Assembly (NCBI RefSeq): GCF_043194295.1
Contig: NZ_JBAFVK010000017.1
DNA length: 64,000 nt
Reading direction: 5' to 3' (one strand)
From: Xanthobacter autotrophicus
Lineage (GTDB): Bacteria; Pseudomonadota; Alphaproteobacteria; Rhizobiales; Xanthobacteraceae
This document shows, piece after piece, positions 7,855-16,724 of this stretch. How positions within the stretch are numbered: the stretch's first letter is position 1; every line of letters begins with the position of its first letter. Position numbers and translations under genes: made by a program. The notes under the pieces are model-generated. The model saw only the letters and a list, made by a program, of their open reading frames with translations, did not search any database and had not been told where the DNA came from.

Positions 7855-9000
7855 TCACTCTGCGGCGGATTTGGCCGTGGACTTGGTGGTCGTCGTGGTC
7901 GCTGTCGTGGCCGCTGTCTTGGCGGCTGTCTTGGCCGCGGATTGGATCCCGGGCTCCGTGCCGGCCTCGATCGCGGCCCCGGTGTGGGCCGCCGCGCTCC
8001 CGTCCGGCCCGGCGGGCGCCTGGGTCCGGCTGATGAAGCGCAGGCTCAGTTCCCGCGCGCCCAGCAGGGTGAGCGAAAGGGCGAAGGGCACGATGTAATA
8101 GAACAGCCGGAACAGCAGCAGGGCGCCCACCATCTCGGTCAGCTCAAACTGCGGCAGGGCCGCCAGCAGCGCCGCATCGAACACGCCGAGGCCACCGGGG
8201 GCGTGGCTGGCGAAGCCCAGCAGCGTGGCGGTGACGAAGATGACCGCCAGCGACACCGGGTCGATATAGGGCGTCGACGGCATCAGCATGAACATGGCGG
8301 CGGCGCACAGGGTGAGGTCGAGGATGCCGATGCCCACCTGCACCAAAGTGGTGCGCCCGCGCGGCAGGGTCACGAACCAGGACGAGCGCCCGATGGTGCG
8401 CGGCGCCAGCGACACCCAGGTGATGTAGCCCGCCAGCACCGCCAGCGCGCCGATGCCGATCATCCGGTTGATGAAGGGCGGCAGCCGGTCCACCGCCGTG
8501 GCGGCCTCCGGATGGATGGTAATGCCCAGGCCCAGCACCGCGATGTTGCCGAGCCAGAAGGTGAGCCCCGCCACGAAGCAGATCTTGGCCACGTCGATGG
8601 CCCCGAGCCCCCAGGCGGAATAGATGCGGTAGCGCACCGAGCCGCCGGTGAAGACGGTGAAGCCCACATTGTGGCCGATGGAATAGGAGCAGAACCCGGC
8701 CAGCGCCGCGATGCGGTAGGGCACATGGTCCTTGCCGATGGTGCGCAGGGCGAACCAGTCATAGAAGGTGAGGGTGAGATAGGCCCCCGCCACCAGCAGG
8801 AAGCCGATGATGACGTTGCGCGGGTCCTTCGCCGCAAGGGCGTCCATCACGTCGGAGAGCTTCAGGTTGTGAAGCATGCGGTAGAGCACGGTGGCCGCAA
8901 ACGCGATCACCACCAGGCTCAGGACGAAGCCCAGCCCGTGCAGACCTACCCGATCCCGCAGGAAAACCCAGATTTTCGAAGCGACCGCCCGAACACCCAT
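7855..9000 (-). CDS. YbhN/UPF0104-type integral membrane protein (LPG-synthase TM-domain family)
   Basis: This polytopic inner-membrane protein of 381 aa (from the ATG at 9000) has about eight hydrophobic helices. They include FVLSLVVIAFAATVLY, VIIGFLLVAGAYLTLTFY and the family hallmark FTGGSVRYRIYSAWGL, plus a late GFASHAPGGLGVFDAALLAAL motif. This is the transmembrane domain shared by MprF lysyl-phosphatidylglycerol synthase and YbhN proteins. The catalytic cytosolic GNAT-like domain of MprF is absent, so it is not an aminoacyl-PG synthase by itself. The last about 50 residues are an odd Ala/Thr/Lys-repeat tail (SAAKTAAKTAATTATTTTTK). A start at 9045 would add 15 residues. Its role, perhaps lipid or polyprenyl translocation, is unknown. 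Confidence 0.8.
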   Translation of the reverse strand: MGVRAVASKIWVFLRDRVGLHGLGFVLSLVVIAFAATVLYRMLHNLKLSDVMDALAAKDPRNVIIGFLLVAGAYLTLTFYDWFALRTIGKDHVPYRIAALAGFCSYSIGHNVGFTVFTGGSVRYRIYSAWGLGAIDVAKICFVAGLTFWLGNIAVLGLGITIHPEAATAVDRLPPFINRMIGIGALAVLAGYITWVSLAPRTIGRSSWFVTLPRGRTTLVQVGIGILDLTLCAAAMFMLMPSTPYIDPVSLAVIFVTATLLGFASHAPGGLGVFDAALLAALPQFELTEMVGALLLFRLFYYIVPFALSLTLLGARELSLRFISRTQAPAGPDGSAAAHTGAAIEAGTEPGIQSAAKTAAKTAATTATTTTTKSTAKSAAE

Positions 9001-9244
9001 TGCGTCACCGATATCCCCCGCCCGCAACGTCACCGGCCCGCCCACATCTGCACGCTTTCGCGCGAGTTTGAAGGGCCATTCTCACTCTTTTTGCGTTGTG
9101 ACGCCGCCGGCTCGCTCAGATTGCGTTGTTCGAATGCCGCACCTCAAGCGCAGCGCGCTTCGGGCCGCCGGTCCCTGGCGGCGTGCCGATTCCAAACCAG
9201 TGCGGCCCGCCCTGACGGCGCCGCGCCCGGCCCGGCTTGGCCGT

Positions 9245-11131
9245 TCAAAGCTTCACCGGATAGCCGATTTCCACCGTGCGGGCCCGCGGCAGGCCGAACC
9301 GGTCCACCGAGCGCTCCGCGTTCCGGGCGAGGAAGGCGAACACATGCGCCACCACGTCCTTGATCTTCGTCACCTCATCCGGCGGGATGATCCGCTCGTG
9401 GCCGATCACATAGATGGCCGCGTCCGGATCGATGCCGCGGGCGCTGAGCGCCGGGCCGAGCACGGAGGGAACGTCGATCTGCTGCATGTAGCCGAAGCGC
9501 AGATCCACCCGCACGAAGCCCTCGTTGAGGGTCGTCACCTTCACCCGGTCCTCCACCGAGACCCGGGGCCGCGCGGCGATCCACACCGAAACAATCACCG
9601 CCTTCTCGAACCGGACCTTCAAGAGATCCGCCATGCGGGAGAGGGCGACGGGCGTCATCGCACCCGCCCGCGACAGAAAGATGGCGGTGCGCGGGCTTTC
9701 GACATCGTTCACCCGGTCCTTGCGGGCGACGAAATTGTCGAGGGGCTCGGTGAAGCGCACCTGCTGGGCCACCACGCCCTCCAGCCCGCGCCGCCAGCTC
9801 ACCATCACGAAGATGACGGCACCGGCGATGCTCAGGGGCAGCCAGCCGCCGTCATGGAGCTTGGTCATGTTGGCCGAGGCGAAGGCGAAGTCGATGGTGA
9901 GCAGGCCGGTGGCCATGGCCCACACCGCCGGCGCCGGCCAGCCCCAGGAGCGGTGCACCTGGGCGATGAACAGGATGGAGGTGGTGACCATGGCGAAGGC
10001 CACCGCGATGCCGTAGGCCGAGGCCAGCCGGTCGGAGGCCTCGAAGCCCAGCACCACGGCGATGCAGGCGATCATCAGCAGCCAGTTCAGCCGGCCCACA
10101 TAGATGTGCTGCTCGTTGTGCTCGGAGGTGTAGCGGATGCGCATGGGCGGCAGGTAGCCCAGCTCGATGGCCTGCTTCGCCAGTGAGAACACACCGGTGA
10201 TGATGGATTGCGACGCGATCACCGTCGCCGCCGTGGCGAGGAACAGGAGCGGAATGTCGAACATGTCGGGCGACAGGTCGTAGAACGGGTTGCGCACCGC
10301 GTTCGGATCCACCAGCAGAATCGCGCCCTGGCCGAAATAATTGAGCAGCAGTGCCGGCATGGCCACGAACAGCCAGGCGCGGGCGATGACCGGGCGGCCG
10401 AAATGGCCGAGGTCCGCATACAGCGCCTCGCCGCCCGTCACCGCGAGGAAGCAGGCGCCGAGAATGACGCCGGCCAGCCCCGGATGGTTCACCATCAGCA
10501 TGATGCCGTAGCGCGGGTCGAGCCCGGCGAGCACATGGGGCGCCTGCAGGATGCCATAGACCCCCAGCGCCGCGAGCGAGCTGAACCACAGCAGCATGAT
10601 CGGCCCGAAGAAGGCGGCGATGCGCTCGGTGCCCAGCCGTTGCGACAGGAACACGGCGGCGAGCACCAGCACGGTGAGCGCCACCACCCAGTGTTCCAAC
10701 TCCGGCGCGATGACCTGGAGGCCCTCGATGGCCGACAGCACCGACATGGCAGGGGTGAGCACGCCGTCGCCGATGAGCATGGCGGCGCCGAGCAGGCCCG
10801 CCGCCAGCAGGTACCAGCGCATGCCCAGTGCGCTGCGGTGGAGGTCGAGCAGGGTCACGAGGGCGAGGATGCCGCCTTCGCCGTCATTGTCCGCCCGCAG
10901 CACCAGCATCACGTATTTCACGGTGACGGAAAGGATGATGCTCCAGGTGATGAGCGAAAGCAGCCCCAGCACATCGCCGCCGAGGAAATTGGTGCCGCCC
11001 ACCGCCAGCACGCCCTGCTTGAGGGCATAGAGCGGGCTGGTGCCGATGTCGCCGAACACCACGCCGAGGGCGCCGATTTCGGCGGCGAAGGGCAGGGGGC
11101 GTGTGCGGTCGCGGGAAAAGCTGAGGGCCAT
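9245..11131 (-). CDS. kup: low-affinity potassium uptake permease Kup
   Basis: This 628-aa member of the KUP/HAK/KT family imports K+ with H+ across the inner membrane. The N-terminal signature GVVFGDIGTSPLYALKQG is textbook. About twelve membrane helices follow, including GDGVLTPAMSVLSAIEGL and GGEALYADLGHFGR, then a cytosolic C-terminal region of about 150 residues ending in VEIGYPVKL. Length and domain order are normal. The gene is monocistronic and divergent from nothing close. No c-di-AMP riboswitch-like structure was noticed upstream. Confidence 0.95.
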   Translation of the reverse strand: MALSFSRDRTRPLPFAAEIGALGVVFGDIGTSPLYALKQGVLAVGGTNFLGGDVLGLLSLITWSIILSVTVKYVMLVLRADNDGEGGILALVTLLDLHRSALGMRWYLLAAGLLGAAMLIGDGVLTPAMSVLSAIEGLQVIAPELEHWVVALTVLVLAAVFLSQRLGTERIAAFFGPIMLLWFSSLAALGVYGILQAPHVLAGLDPRYGIMLMVNHPGLAGVILGACFLAVTGGEALYADLGHFGRPVIARAWLFVAMPALLLNYFGQGAILLVDPNAVRNPFYDLSPDMFDIPLLFLATAATVIASQSIITGVFSLAKQAIELGYLPPMRIRYTSEHNEQHIYVGRLNWLLMIACIAVVLGFEASDRLASAYGIAVAFAMVTTSILFIAQVHRSWGWPAPAVWAMATGLLTIDFAFASANMTKLHDGGWLPLSIAGAVIFVMVSWRRGLEGVVAQQVRFTEPLDNFVARKDRVNDVESPRTAIFLSRAGAMTPVALSRMADLLKVRFEKAVIVSVWIAARPRVSVEDRVKVTTLNEGFVRVDLRFGYMQQIDVPSVLGPALSARGIDPDAAIYVIGHERIIPPDEVTKIKDVVAHVFAFLARNAERSVDRFGLPRARTVEIGYPVKL

Positions 11132-11593
11132 CGAGGGCGATCGCCGCTCAGTGCCGTGCGTCGGGCAGGGGGGAGGAGGGGCGCCGTCGGGCGGCGCTCC
11201 CCGCGGTGGCCCGGCAGTTGGCCGGGTCGCGGTACCCGGTCGACCGGAACCTCACGACGCCGAGTATCATGCCGCGCAGTGTCACGCCTCGCGACCGTCG
11301 CACGAAACCGTTCAAGGCAAGCCCCCGCGCTTTTCCCGTCCGTGGCACATGGGCAGTGGACCGGACCGTGCCGCGCCCGCCCGGGACCGAGGCCCTGGGC
11401 TGAAAGACGCTGCTCCGGACCCGTCCGGCTCTGCCCGCATGGGGCGGGTGCATGCAACACCTAGCTCCGTTCGCGGGGGAAAACAATGCGCTGCCGCAAA
11501 CCCCGCACAACGCCTTCAGAACGCAGAACGCCGGCCCGAGGGCCGGCGGTCCGCTGGATCAGGGGTGGCGCGGGAGACGCCGCCGGGCGTGGC
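11132..11593. other. intergenic region between ahcY and kup
   Basis: This 462-base gap lies between two minus-strand genes. Apart from the stem-loop at 11529-11548, I see no ORF with convincing composition, no RNA gene and no repeat. It presumably holds the kup promoter and the ahcY 3' UTR. Confidence 0.5.
11529..11548 (-). terminator. stem-loop downstream of ahcY
   Basis: CGCCGGCCC and GGGCCGGCG form a perfect 9-bp stem with a 2-base loop about 45 bases after the ahcY stop on the minus strand. The sequence beyond it (TTCTGCGTTCTG) is only moderately T-rich. Confidence 0.5.
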
Positions 11594-12991
11594 TCAGTAG
11601 CGGTAGTGCTCGCTCTTGAACGGGCCCTGCTGAGGCACGCCGATATAGGCCGACTGCTGATCGGTGAGCTTGGTCAGCTTCACCCCGATCTTGTCGAGGT
11701 GCAGCGAAGCCACCTTCTCGTCGAGGTGCTTGGGCAGGGTGTAGACTTCCTTGGCGTACTGGCCGGGCTTGGTGAACAGCTCGATCTGCGCCAGCGTCTG
11801 GTTGGTGAAGGACGCGCTCATCACGAAGCTCGGGTGGCCGGTGGCGTTGCCGAGGTTCACCAGGCGGCCTTCCGACAGCAGGATGATGCGCTTGCCGTCG
11901 GCGAACTCCACCTCGTCCACCTGCGGCTTCACATTGTGCCACTTCAGGTTCTTGAGGCCGGCCACCTGAATCTCGCTGTCGAAGTGGCCGATGTTGCAGA
12001 CGATGGCGCGGTCCTTCATGGCCCGCATGTGATCCACGGTGATCACGTCCAGGTTGCCGGTGGCGGTCACGAAGATGTCGGCGCGCTTGGCGGCATCCTC
12101 CATGGTGGTGACCTCATAGCCTTCCATGGCGGCCTGCAGGGCGCAGATGGGATCGACTTCCGACACCATCACCCGGCAGCCGGCGTTGCGCAGGGAGGCG
12201 GCGGAACCCTTGCCCACGTCGCCGAAGCCCGCGACCATGGCCACCTTGCCGGCCATCATCACGTCGGTGCCGCGGCGAATGCCGTCCACCAGCGACTCAC
12301 GGCAGCCGTAGAGGTTGTCGAACTTGGACTTGGTGACGCTGTCGTTGACGTTGATGGCGGGCCACAGCAGCGTGCCCTTCTTCTGCATCTCGTAGAGACG
12401 GTGCACGCCCGTGGTGGTCTCTTCCGTCACGCCGCGGATGGACTTGGCCAAAAGGGTGTACCAGCCGGGCTTGTGCTTCAGGCGGCGCTTGATGGCGGCG
12501 AAGAGGACTTCCTCCTCCTCGTTGGTGGCGCCGTCGAGGAAGGCGGTGTCGCCGTTCTCCGCGCGCAGGCCGAGGTGGACCAGCAGGGTGGCGTCGCCGC
12601 CGTCGTCCAGGATCATGTTGGGCGCGCCGCCGTCGGCCCATTCGAAGATGCGGTGGGTGTATTCCCAGTATTCTTCCAGCGTCTCGCCCTTCACGGCGAA
12701 GACGGGGACACCGGCGGCCGCGATGGCGGCGGCGGCATGGTCCTGGGTGGAGTAGATGTTGCACGAGGCCCAGCGCACGTCGGCGCCCAGCGCCTTCAGC
12801 GTCTCGATGAGCACGCCGGTCTGGATGGTCATGTGCAGGGAGCCGGCGATGCGGGCGCCCTTCAGCGGCTGGGTCGGGCCGTATTCGGCGCGGGTGGCCA
12901 TGAGGCCGGGCATTTCGATTTCGGCGATGTCCAGCTCCTTGCGACCCCAGTCCGCAAGGTTGATGTCCTTCACCACGTAATCGTTGCTCAT
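11594..12991 (-). CDS. ahcY: adenosylhomocysteinase (S-adenosyl-L-homocysteine hydrolase)
   Basis: This 465-aa cytosolic enzyme reversibly splits S-adenosylhomocysteine into adenosine and homocysteine, relieving product inhibition of methyltransferases. Diagnostic segments are LHMTIQTGVLIETLKALGAD, the Cys-containing WASCNIYSTQDHAAAA, the NAD-binding glycine motif VAGFGDVGKGSAASL, and the C-terminal end PFKSEHYRY, which reaches the partner active site. The ATG at 12991 gives the standard bacterial length; the frame upstream of it is not family-like. It is transcribed alone. A dyad at 13078-13097 in its promoter resembles SahR-type operators. Confidence 0.97.
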   Translation of the reverse strand: MSNDYVVKDINLADWGRKELDIAEIEMPGLMATRAEYGPTQPLKGARIAGSLHMTIQTGVLIETLKALGADVRWASCNIYSTQDHAAAAIAAAGVPVFAVKGETLEEYWEYTHRIFEWADGGAPNMILDDGGDATLLVHLGLRAENGDTAFLDGATNEEEEVLFAAIKRRLKHKPGWYTLLAKSIRGVTEETTTGVHRLYEMQKKGTLLWPAINVNDSVTKSKFDNLYGCRESLVDGIRRGTDVMMAGKVAMVAGFGDVGKGSAASLRNAGCRVMVSEVDPICALQAAMEGYEVTTMEDAAKRADIFVTATGNLDVITVDHMRAMKDRAIVCNIGHFDSEIQVAGLKNLKWHNVKPQVDEVEFADGKRIILLSEGRLVNLGNATGHPSFVMSASFTNQTLAQIELFTKPGQYAKEVYTLPKHLDEKVASLHLDKIGVKLTKLTDQQSAYIGVPQQGPFKSEHYRY

Positions 12992-13077
12992 GGATTGCTC
13001 CGCTGGAATGCGACGCGCCGCAAGGCGCAGGTCGGGATGGGCGCCTGTAGCACGAAGCCTTCCCTGCGGCAATAAGG

Positions 13078-13097
13078 ATATAAAGAAATGCTTATAT
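13078..13097. promoter_or_regulatory. AT-rich dyad in the ahcY promoter region, SahR-type operator candidate
   Basis: ATATAA at 13078-13083 and TTATAT at 13092-13097 form an inverted repeat with an 8-base spacer, 87-106 bases upstream of the ahcY ATG in an otherwise GC-rich region. ArsR-family SahR repressors that sense S-adenosylhomocysteine are known to bind AT-rich dyads in front of ahcY in proteobacteria. The match is by eye and no sahR gene is in the window. Confidence 0.4.
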
Positions 13098-13212
13098 GAC
13101 TGAAGCCGATCTCGGCGAAGCCGCGTGGCGGCGCGCGTGGCAAGATGGCCGCCAGTTGGCGGCCAAGTTCCCGCTTGCTGCTGCCGAGAGTAAGGTAGGC
13201 GACAGGCGCGCT

Positions 13213-13240
13213 TTGATTCCGACAAAAATTGTGATATACG
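13213..13240 (+). promoter_or_regulatory. candidate sigma-70 promoter for carD
   Basis: TTGATT (13213-13218) and TATACG (13235-13240) are separated by 16 bases in an AT-enriched patch between ahcY and carD. A 6-bp inverted repeat GTATTC-TCGG-GAATAC at 13314-13329 lies further downstream. The carD leader would be about 300 bases. This is the only plausible promoter I saw in the 555-base gap. Confidence 0.35.
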
Positions 13241-13546
13241 TGACTTTACAGTCGATTGCTTTCACCCAACCAGCCGCTTCGCGCCCGCTCAGTGTTCGCG
13301 CATGCCCATGGGCGTATTCTCGGGAATACAGGGGCGAGAATTTGCGTGCCTGCCGACACTTACGGCGTGGCGCGGGGGCTGTCCATGGCCATCGACTGGC
13401 TGAGCGGGTTGGCGGGCGTTCCGGCCGCGACCCAAGTCCGCAGCGCCAGGGTGCGCGCCGTCCCGGTACCGGACCGGCCGGCCTCCGCGCCAACAGGTTC
13501 GGCCCCAGACTTCGTGTCCTTGGGCCGGATCAGGAGTGTCAAGAGC

Positions 13547-14134
13547 ATGTCGGCAAAGAAGAACGCGCAGACCCGTCTCGGCTTCAAGACGGGTGAGCAC
13601 ATTGTTTACCCGTCCCACGGCGTGGGCCGCATCATGGCCATCGAGGAACAGGAAGTCGCCGGTTTCAAGCTCGAACTCTTCGTGATCTCGTTTGAAAAGG
13701 ACAAGATGACGCTGCGGGTGCCCGTGCCCAAGATCGCCACCGTCGGCATGCGCAAGCTCTCCGAGACCAATATCGTCGACAAGTCGCTGGAAACTCTTCA
13801 GGGTCGCGCCCGCGTGAAGCGCACCATGTGGAGCCGCCGTGCGCAGGAATACGAAGCCAAGATCAATTCCGGTGACCTCGTCGCGATCTCCGAAGTGGTG
13901 CGCGATCTCTACCGGTCCGACGCCCAGCCCGAGCAGTCCTATTCCGAGCGCCAGCTTTATGAAGCGGCTCTCGACCGTATGGCCCGCGAGCTTTCGGCGG
14001 TGAACAACATCACCGAGACCGAAGCGGTGAAGCTCATCGAGCAGAACCTGCTCAAGGGTCCGCGTCGCGGCACCGCCAAGGTGGTGGAAGAGGCCGACCT
14101 CGACGCCGAGATCGAGGCCGACGAGGCTGCCTGA
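13547..14134 (+). CDS. carD: CarD family transcriptional regulator
   Basis: This 195-aa protein interacts with RNA polymerase and stabilises open complexes, mainly at rRNA and housekeeping promoters. The N-terminal CarD/TRCF RNAP-interacting (Tudor-like) domain reads FKTGEHIVYPSHGVGRIMAI and is followed by FVISFEKDKMTLRVPVPK. The C-terminal helical DNA-binding region contains MWSRRAQEYEAKINSGD and SYSERQLYEAALDRMARE, and the protein ends in an acidic tail. The ATG at 13547 follows an AGGAG. The longer frame upstream is low in family resemblance. A strong terminator closes the unit. Confidence 0.95.
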   Translation: MSAKKNAQTRLGFKTGEHIVYPSHGVGRIMAIEEQEVAGFKLELFVISFEKDKMTLRVPVPKIATVGMRKLSETNIVDKSLETLQGRARVKRTMWSRRAQEYEAKINSGDLVAISEVVRDLYRSDAQPEQSYSERQLYEAALDRMARELSAVNNITETEAVKLIEQNLLKGPRRGTAKVVEEADLDAEIEADEAA

Positions 14135-14203
14135 TCTGGCCAGGTGAACTTGGTCGCTTAATCTTGGTCCCCTGATCTTGGTCGCGTGATCCAGTTCCAA
14201 GTC

Positions 14204-14235
14204 AAAGACCCGGCTTCGGCCGGGTCTTTCTTTTT
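14204..14235 (+). terminator. intrinsic terminator after carD
   Basis: AAAGACCCGGC, a TTCG tetraloop and GCCGGGTCTTT form a perfect 11-bp stem, followed by C and TTTTT. This is a textbook rho-independent terminator 70 bases after carD. Confidence 0.95.
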
Positions 14236-14528
14236 GGGGGCTTCGGACGCCACGGCACCCCTGCCATGCCTGCGTCCGGCGCAGGGCAGCCATGAGCTCG
14301 CCCCATGGATTCGTGGGGACAAGGGGTGTGCGCAACGGGTCGGTGCATGCGCGACGTCCCATCACGGCCAGCTTCTTTCCGGCTGACGCGCACATGGCGC
14401 CCTCGAGACGGCGTCGAGGCCGCTCCGCTCATGCCCTCCGGCGCGACCTGCGAACATTCCGCGTGCCGTGTGGAACCCGGCGGCAGTCTGCGCGTTCGTT
14501 CGCATGGGGCTGCCTTGGAGAAGCGATC

Positions 14529-14714
14529 ATGTCCAATCGTGACCAGGATCAGCGCAACACCCAGAACCCGAACCAGAACGAGAAAGGCCGCGAAGGCCAG
14601 GGCAAGGACAAGGGCCAGCAGCAGCAAGCCCAGATGCCCGGCCAGAAGGGTGGCCAGCAGCAGGGAGGCCAACGGAACGAGAATCAACGGGACGAGCGGC
14701 GCGACCAGCGCTAG
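14529..14714 (+). CDS. Gln/Asn/Gly-rich disordered small protein
   Basis: This 61-aa, highly hydrophilic protein is composed almost wholly of Q, N, G, K, R, E and D (for example GQGKDKGQQQQAQ). It has no hydrophobic core, so it is predicted to be intrinsically disordered. It starts at an ATG preceded by GGAG at 8 bases. Codon choice shows no sign that the frame is a shadow. Comparable KGQ/NQ-rich short proteins are seen in rhizobia and are sometimes stress-related, but no function can be assigned. A stem-loop follows at 14723-14751. Confidence 0.6.
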   Translation: MSNRDQDQRNTQNPNQNEKGREGQGKDKGQQQQAQMPGQKGGQQQGGQRNENQRDERRDQR

Positions 14715-14722
14715 GGCACGCC

Positions 14723-14751
14723 CCCATCACCTCGCACTGCACGGTGATGGG
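14723..14751 (+). terminator. stem-loop after the Gln/Asn-rich gene
   Basis: CCCATCACC and GGTGATGGG make a perfect 9-bp stem with an 11-base loop, 9 bases after the stop codon. No U-run follows, so termination would be weak. Confidence 0.45.
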
Positions 14752-14918
14752 ATCATGCGAGCTCTGGTCTGAGTGCTGGAGCCGGATTCCCACAGGCGGC
14801 AACAGCCTGGGCGTTTAATCCGTCTCTCAGTCCGACAGGTGCCCGAAGACAGAGCCGAAGCCGCCGGCTGTCCTCTCCCCGGGGGGCAGCCGGTTTTATG
14901 TTGCGGCGCCCGTGGCGC

Positions 14919-16529
14919 TCATACCCCCGCCGCGCCACCGTCCGAGCGCGGATCATGCGCCCCCTCGATGCGCCCGCCGGGATGCAGCACCACGGCCCCC
15001 GCATGGCCCATGGTATCGCTGTAAGCGTCCGGAACCAGGGCGAGGTCGTGCCCCACCAGCTTCAGGCGCTCCACCACCTCGTCGTCGAAGCGCGGCTCCA
15101 GACGCAGCCGGGTTTCCACATCGCCCCAGGTGCGGCCCAGCAGCCAGCGCGGCCGGGCGATGGCCTCCCCCAGCGGCACGCCGAACAGCACATGGCGGCT
15201 GAAGACGGCGGACTGGGTCTGGGGCTGGCCTTCCCCACCCATGGTGCCATAGGCCATCACCCGCCCGTCGGCGAGCACCGCCAAAGCCGGGTTCAGGGTG
15301 TGGAACGGCCGTCGCCCGGGTTTCAGCGGATTGAGCGCGCCCGGCTCCAGCGAGAAGCTGGCGCCGCGATTCTGCATCAGCACGCCGGTGGAAGGCAAAA
15401 CGCAGCCCGAGCCGAACTCGAAGAAGATGGACTGGATGTAGGACACCACCAGCCCCGACTTGTCCGCCGCGCCGAGCCACACCGTGTCGCCGCCGGCCTT
15501 GCCCTGCGGCCAGGGGAGGGCACGGCCCATCTCGATGCCGTCAGCCCGCTTGGCGATGGCCTCGGGGGTGAGCAGAGCGGCCAGGTCGTGGCTGAGGTGC
15601 TCGTAGTCGCACACCACCTTGTCGCGCACCAGGAAGGCGCGTTTGGTGGCCTCGATCAGGCCGTGCACATGCTCGAAGCTGTCGCCCCGCTTCACCTTCA
15701 ACCGGTCGAACAGAGCGAGGATGAGCAGCGAGGCCAGCCCCTGGGTGGGCGGCGGGGCGTTGAACAGCCGGCCGACGCCGATGTCCACCGCCAGCGGCGG
15801 GCGCTCCACCGCCGCATAGCGCTTGAGGTCTTCCCGCGTCACCGGGCTACCGATGCGCTCCAGGTCGGTGCCGATCTCGCGGCCCACGTCGCCACGATAG
15901 AAATCGGCGAGGCCGGCGCGGGCGAGATGATCCAAAGTGTCGGCGAGGCGCTGCTGGCGCTGGAGGGTTCCCGCCTTCGGAGCCTCCCGGTCGGGTGTCA
16001 GGAAGGCGGCGGCGAAGCCCGGCGCGTCTTCCAACTCGGCCTTCTTCTGCGCGGTGAGGGCGGCCTGGGAGCGCGAGACCGGAACGCCCTCGCGGGCATG
16101 GCGGACGGCGGGCTCCAGCAGCCGCTTGAGCGTCATGCGTCCGCCGTGGGCGCTGGCGGCCTCAAGGGCCAGCCGCCAGCCGTCCACCGCGCCGGGCACG
16201 GTGACGGCGGCCAGCGCCCCCCGGGTGGGCACCGCCCCGAGGCCAAGCTCATGGTAGAAGGGGATGGTGGCTCGGGCGCCGGCAAAGCCGCAGGCTTCGA
16301 TATAGCGCACCCGGCCCGAGGGCTCGCGGATGAGCCAGAAGCCGTCGCCGCCCACATGGTTCATGTGCGGATAGACCACGGCGATGGCGGCCGCCGCCGC
16401 CACCATGGCCTCGATAGCGTTGCCGCCCTCGGCCAGCACCTCGCGTCCCGCCTCCGCCGCCAGATGGTGCGGGGCGGCGACCATGCCCCCCATGGCGTGG
16501 GAACTCTCGTGGGCTTCGGCCGGCAGCAT
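14919..16529 (-). CDS. gamma-glutamyltransferase family protein
   Basis: This 536-aa Ntn-hydrolase proenzyme has the GGT layout. The start region reads MVAAPHHLAAEAGREVLAEG, then NAIEAMVAAAAAIAVVYP. The autoprocessing site lies at GGDTVWLGAADKSG, where the Thr becomes the N-terminal nucleophile of the small subunit. The small-subunit motifs FGSGCVLPSTGVLMQNRG, HTLNPALAVL and MGGEGQPQTQ are present. Cleavage of gamma-glutamyl amides such as glutathione is expected. No clear signal peptide is visible from the ATG at 16529 (good AAGGAG upstream), so this YwrD-like member may be cytoplasmic. It diverges from a small membrane protein gene. Confidence 0.9.
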   Translation of the reverse strand: MLPAEAHESSHAMGGMVAAPHHLAAEAGREVLAEGGNAIEAMVAAAAAIAVVYPHMNHVGGDGFWLIREPSGRVRYIEACGFAGARATIPFYHELGLGAVPTRGALAAVTVPGAVDGWRLALEAASAHGGRMTLKRLLEPAVRHAREGVPVSRSQAALTAQKKAELEDAPGFAAAFLTPDREAPKAGTLQRQQRLADTLDHLARAGLADFYRGDVGREIGTDLERIGSPVTREDLKRYAAVERPPLAVDIGVGRLFNAPPPTQGLASLLILALFDRLKVKRGDSFEHVHGLIEATKRAFLVRDKVVCDYEHLSHDLAALLTPEAIAKRADGIEMGRALPWPQGKAGGDTVWLGAADKSGLVVSYIQSIFFEFGSGCVLPSTGVLMQNRGASFSLEPGALNPLKPGRRPFHTLNPALAVLADGRVMAYGTMGGEGQPQTQSAVFSRHVLFGVPLGEAIARPRWLLGRTWGDVETRLRLEPRFDDEVVERLKLVGHDLALVPDAYSDTMGHAGAVVLHPGGRIEGAHDPRSDGGAAGV

Positions 16530-16643
16530 GCAAGGTCTCCTTCTGGGCGCTCTGGCGGGGCGGACTTGACCCGGCGGCGCGCGCGTCGCAGTTTCCCGAC
16601 CCGATCAGCACCAAGGGCCGGGCGGACGAGTCAGGCTCGACAG

Positions 16644-16664
16644 CTTAGGTACCATGGACCTAAG
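16644..16664. promoter_or_regulatory. inverted repeat between divergent genes, operator candidate
   Basis: CTTAGGT and ACCTAAG are perfect 7-bp arms around ACCATGG. The element lies in the 195-base gap between the divergent gamma-glutamyltransferase and small membrane protein genes, so it could serve either promoter. Confidence 0.4.
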
Positions 16665-16724
16665 GAATTCTGAGCCAAAGGTATAGGCAGCGGCAGGCCG
16701 AGGCCGAAGCCGCGGGAGACGAAA

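Noticed and set aside
12992..13077. A SAM or SAH riboswitch in the ahcY leader
   Set aside because: No recognisable conserved core or pseudoknot of the known SAM-II or SAH classes could be matched by eye.
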